Below, one piece after another: positions 6,146 through 7,542 of a stretch of DNA of 7,542 bases (positions within the stretch are counted from its first letter, which is position 1; every line of letters begins with the position of its first letter). Below the pieces are notes generated by a model, which was given only the letters and a program-made list of their open reading frames with translations, was not told the origin of the DNA and did not search any database. The translations under genes and the position numbers were made by a program. Origin of the DNA: DATAQC01 sp038232455 (GTDB taxonomy: Bacteria > Actinomycetota > Acidimicrobiia > Acidimicrobiales > AC-14); contig JBBSHU010000128.1 in assembly GCA_038232455.1 (NCBI GenBank), forward strand, positions 1-7,542, given 5' to 3'.

Positions 6146-6682
6146 ATGCTTCCGACGTTCAGCGAGCCGAACAACAAGGTCGTCAGTGGTGTGCTGGCCG
6201 CGATCATCTCCGTGGTCCTGATTGGCGGTGTCGTCGGCGTGGTCGCCAAGTCCGGCGGCGGACAGAGTGCCGCGGAAAAGCAGGCCCAGCAGGAGGCCGA
6301 CGCCAAGAAGCGGGCCGCCGATGCCCAGAAGCGCCAGACCGACGCCGATCGTGCCGCCTCAGGTGCCGACGCAGCCGACAAGAAGGCCCTCGACCTGATC
6401 ACGGCCAACCAGCAGGCGTGCAACGACAAGTTCGTGCCCAACGCCAACGCCCGGGCCGAGCAGGCGCTGAAGGACCTGGCCGAACAGCGCGCCGCGCTCG
6501 AGGCGATCGCCGCCGAACTACCCGCGGGCAAGGCCAAGGACACCCTGGGGTCCCAGATCGGCCCGGGGTTCGAATCGAGCGAGGCCCTCATCAAATCGGC
6601 GCTGCGCGCGGCTACGACCGAGTGCCAACTTGCCTTCACCGTGTTCCAGCTGACCCGGCCCTCGACGACCGAGCCGGGCTGA
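6146..6682 (+). CDS. Membrane-anchored coiled-coil protein of unknown function
   Basis: The 178-residue product has a short polar N-terminus (MLPTFSEPNNK), one hydrophobic helix at 12-34 and a Ser/Gly hinge. A highly charged Ala/Gln/Lys/Asp-rich helix at 41-82 is strongly predicted by eye to be a coiled coil. The C-terminal half (about 83-170) is also helical and contains two cysteines, Cys92 and Cys160, which could be disulfide-linked. This suggests a signal anchor with the bulk of the protein outside the cell, and possible self-association through the coiled coil. The end, RPSTTEPG, is disordered. I do not recognise a domain. The start follows a good AGGAG. The gene diverges from the HTH gene and ends 12 bp from the end of a converging pseudogene, with no terminator visible between them. 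Confidence 0.8.
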   Translation: MLPTFSEPNNKVVSGVLAAIISVVLIGGVVGVVAKSGGGQSAAEKQAQQEADAKKRAADAQKRQTDADRAASGADAADKKALDLITANQQACNDKFVPNANARAEQALKDLAEQRAALEAIAAELPAGKAKDTLGSQIGPGFESSEALIKSALRAATTECQLAFTVFQLTRPSTTEPG

Positions 6683-6694
6683 CGGCACTGATCG

Positions 6695-7224
6695 TCAAGC
6701 GGCGTGACGCGAGTGGACGAACTCCACCCGCATGCTCTTGTCGTCGTCGGGCAGCACGACCGTCGCACCGCCGTCCTTGGTCCACGATTCGGGAACGAGG
6801 AAAAACCGGCCGTTGGAGTGGAAAAGCAGCTTGAGCCCGTCGTAGCGGAAGCGATAAGCCGACTCCGGCTCCTCAAACTTGGTTTCCACGACGCCGTCCG
6901 CCGCGATATCCAGGCTCTTGGGGCTGTACACGACCACCCCCGGGAGTAGGTCCAGTTCGTTGCGAACGATCGCATCCTTTCCTGTCGACCCTTCTTGTCG
7001 GCGTATCGGCCACCACCCAAAAAGGACCGACGGCGAGCACGATCGAGACGAGGATCACGCTCAGCCCGGGCAGCCCCGGAGCCGAGGAGGTGGCCCTGCC
7101 ACCCATCGCCAGAGGACCCGATGGGGGTTCAGCTCGAGGTGACGTGAGATCACCCGGTACGCCCACAAGAGAACCAACCCGCCGATCAGCACACAGTCGG
7201 CGTCGGCTTCTCGGTGGTCGTCAT
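6695..7224 (-). pseudogene. Frameshifted membrane-protein gene
   Basis: Coherent protein-like pieces appear in successive minus-strand frames, each picking up roughly where the last stops. A possible start, MTTTEKPTPTV (ATG 7224), runs into TGA 7186. The next frame (7061-7192) gives a membrane segment LIGGLVLLWAYRVI and HLELNPHRVLWRWVAG. A third frame (about 7011-7106) gives LPGLSVILVSIVLAVGPFWV, a second membrane segment. A fourth (about 6973-7020) gives a basic linker GGRYADKKGRQERM. A fifth stretch (6695 to about 6972) gives NELDLLPGVVVYSPKSLD, then YRFRYDGLKLLF and FFLVPESW, ending in HSRHAA. The likely ancestor was a two-helix membrane protein with a soluble C-terminal domain. The 80-codon frame 6695-6937 could still be translated alone from GTG 6937. 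Sequencing indels are the alternative to true decay. Family unknown. Confidence 0.6.
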
Positions 7225-7266
7225 CGTCGAATTGCAAACAGGCGAGATCTGCTCGTTGAGATAAGT

Positions 7267-7404
7267 GGCTCTTCGGATCTGAGCGGGGTCTAGAGCATCC
7301 CTGACGCGGTACAGGGGCTCTGCGAACTTGATGGTGTCTAGTCCGTCGAGTTCGGGAGAGCCCCTGTGCAAGTTGACCCTACGCGCATGTGCGAGCTGCT
7401 GGTG
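7267..7404 (+). mobile_element. Probable left end of an ISL3-family insertion sequence, truncated
   Basis: The sequence from 7267 starts GGCTCTTCGGATC, the GGCTCTTC-type terminus I associate with ISL3 elements. About 100 bp inside is a GTG-started frame reading VQVDPTRMCELLV, which resembles the start of actinobacterial ISL3 transposases as I recall them (DPTxxCELLVGLpdV). The resemblance stops at about 7404, where a Gly-Leu-Pro continuation would be expected but SYNRNLW follows, so the element seems broken or interrupted there. No right terminal repeat or target duplication is in the window. Identification rests on memory of short motifs; a different IS family, or no IS at all, is possible. 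Confidence 0.4.
7311..7367 (+). promoter_or_regulatory. Long hairpin covering the SD and start codon of the transposase-like ORF
   Basis: ACAGGGGCTCT (7311-7321) pairs perfectly with AGAGCCCCTGT (7357-7367). After a small internal loop, CGAACTTGATGG (7323-7334) pairs with CCGTCGAGTTCG (7343-7354), with two G-U pairs that work only in plus-strand RNA. The loop is eight bases. The right arm contains GGGAG (7354-7358), a suitable Shine-Dalgarno, and reaches into the GTG at 7366. Folding would hide both. There is no T-run after the stem, so it is not a typical terminator. Confidence 0.7.
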
Positions 7405-7467
7405 AGTTATAACCGGAACCTGTGGATCGACCACCCGCTCGAGGGCGCGGCGTACCTTCCTCGTTGA
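7366..7467 (+). pseudogene. Truncated transposase-like ORF, 33 codons
   Basis: GTG 7366 opens a frame of 33 codons ending at TGA 7465-7467. The first 13 residues look like an ISL3-type transposase N-terminus; the remaining 20 (from SYNRNLW to AAYLPR) do not match what I would expect and probably come from unrelated DNA joined at about 7404. No catalytic residues remain. GGGAG seven bases upstream is a plausible ribosome site but is locked in the hairpin described separately. Confidence 0.35.
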
Positions 7468-7510
7468 CCAAAACGAGATGTCGCTGGCGGTGGAACGCCG
7501 GCGAGGAAGG
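7455..7510 (+). repeat. Inverted repeat whose right arm is the Shine-Dalgarno of the last ORF
   Basis: CCTTCCTCG (7455-7463) is the exact reverse complement of CGAGGAAGG (7502-7510), with 38 bases between. The right arm includes the purine-rich AGGAAGG that should serve ATG 7518. In RNA, pairing would cover the ribosome binding site. The spacer is long, so stability is less certain than for the 7311-7367 hairpin. Confidence 0.5.
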
Positions 7511-7517
7511 AACGCCG

Positions 7518-7542
7518 ATGTTGAGAGTACTGACTGACGACA
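7518..7542 (+). CDS. Start of an unidentified ORF, cut by the window end
   Basis: ATG 7518 has AGGAAGG seven bases upstream and reads MLRVLTDD to the window edge. Eight residues are too few to identify it. The opening is compatible with some Mutator/IS256-type transposases, but many proteins begin this way. The same frame is open upstream without a better start. The adjacent decayed IS material makes a mobile-element gene a reasonable guess. Confidence 0.4.

Noticed and set aside
6109..7020. 303-codon minus-strand frame covering the coiled-coil gene and the pseudogene
   Set aside because: Most of it is the antisense shadow of the 6146-6682 gene (Ser/Ala/Cys-rich). Only its first 16 or so codons look like a real piece of the broken membrane gene.
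7311..7367. Integron attC site or CRISPR repeat
   Set aside because: No GTTRRRY/RYYYAAC core boxes, no regularly spaced repeats and no spacers; a single long hairpin over a start codon explains it better.
7311..7367. Rho-independent terminator
   Set aside because: No T-run follows the stem; an open frame begins at its right arm instead.
7186..7434. 82-codon minus-strand ORF through the hairpin region
   Set aside because: It reads back through the inverted repeat and the IS-like end and has no convincing start site. Only its last 12 codons may be the start of the broken membrane gene.

Overview
This window reads like chromosome from a high-GC actinobacterium. The protein-coding genes have strongly G/C-biased third positions. 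The order HIT - phoH - ybeY - CBS-domain protein - era is the standard actinobacterial arrangement. The flavour of the accompanying hypotheticals suggests Acidimicrobiia or a relative, but that is inference only; no rRNA or other marker is present.

Layout. Positions 5-872 carry two plus-strand genes: a small four-segment membrane protein that is probably cut by the window edge, and a short lipoprotein. Positions 877-1023 (minus) hold a 48-codon remnant matching the C-terminal tail of a DUF5684-type membrane protein, directly behind era and in its frame. Positions 1027-5117 are a compact minus-strand operon transcribed HIT -> phoH -> ybeY -> DUF21/CBS/CorC protein -> era. Its gaps are 15 bp, -4 bp, 22 bp and -4 bp. 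PhoH, YbeY and Era are linked to RNA handling and small-subunit ribosome maturation. The HIT hydrolase and the CBS membrane protein are customary neighbours.

Positions 5118-5158 form a tight divergent promoter region, with a candidate leaderless start on each side. A plus-strand gene (5159-5788) encodes an unrecognised protein with two copies of a small beta-rich repeat. It overlaps tail to tail by 52 bp with a minus-strand excisionase-type HTH protein (5737-5988), which has a clear TATCAT box six bases before its ATG. A membrane-anchored coiled-coil protein with a good Shine-Dalgarno follows (6146-6682).

From 6695 to the end the region looks decayed and mobile. A minus-strand membrane-protein gene is spread over several reading frames (6695-7224). 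Next comes what looks like the left end of an ISL3-type insertion sequence (from about 7267), with a long hairpin covering the SD and start codon of a truncated transposase. After about 7404 the sequence changes to something I cannot identify, ending with the start of another ORF (7518) whose SD is also in an inverted repeat. The core operon is intact, with breakdown on both sides. I found no new defence-like or otherwise exotic multi-gene system. The most notable items are the two translation-blocking hairpins, the gene remnants and the repeat-containing hypothetical.
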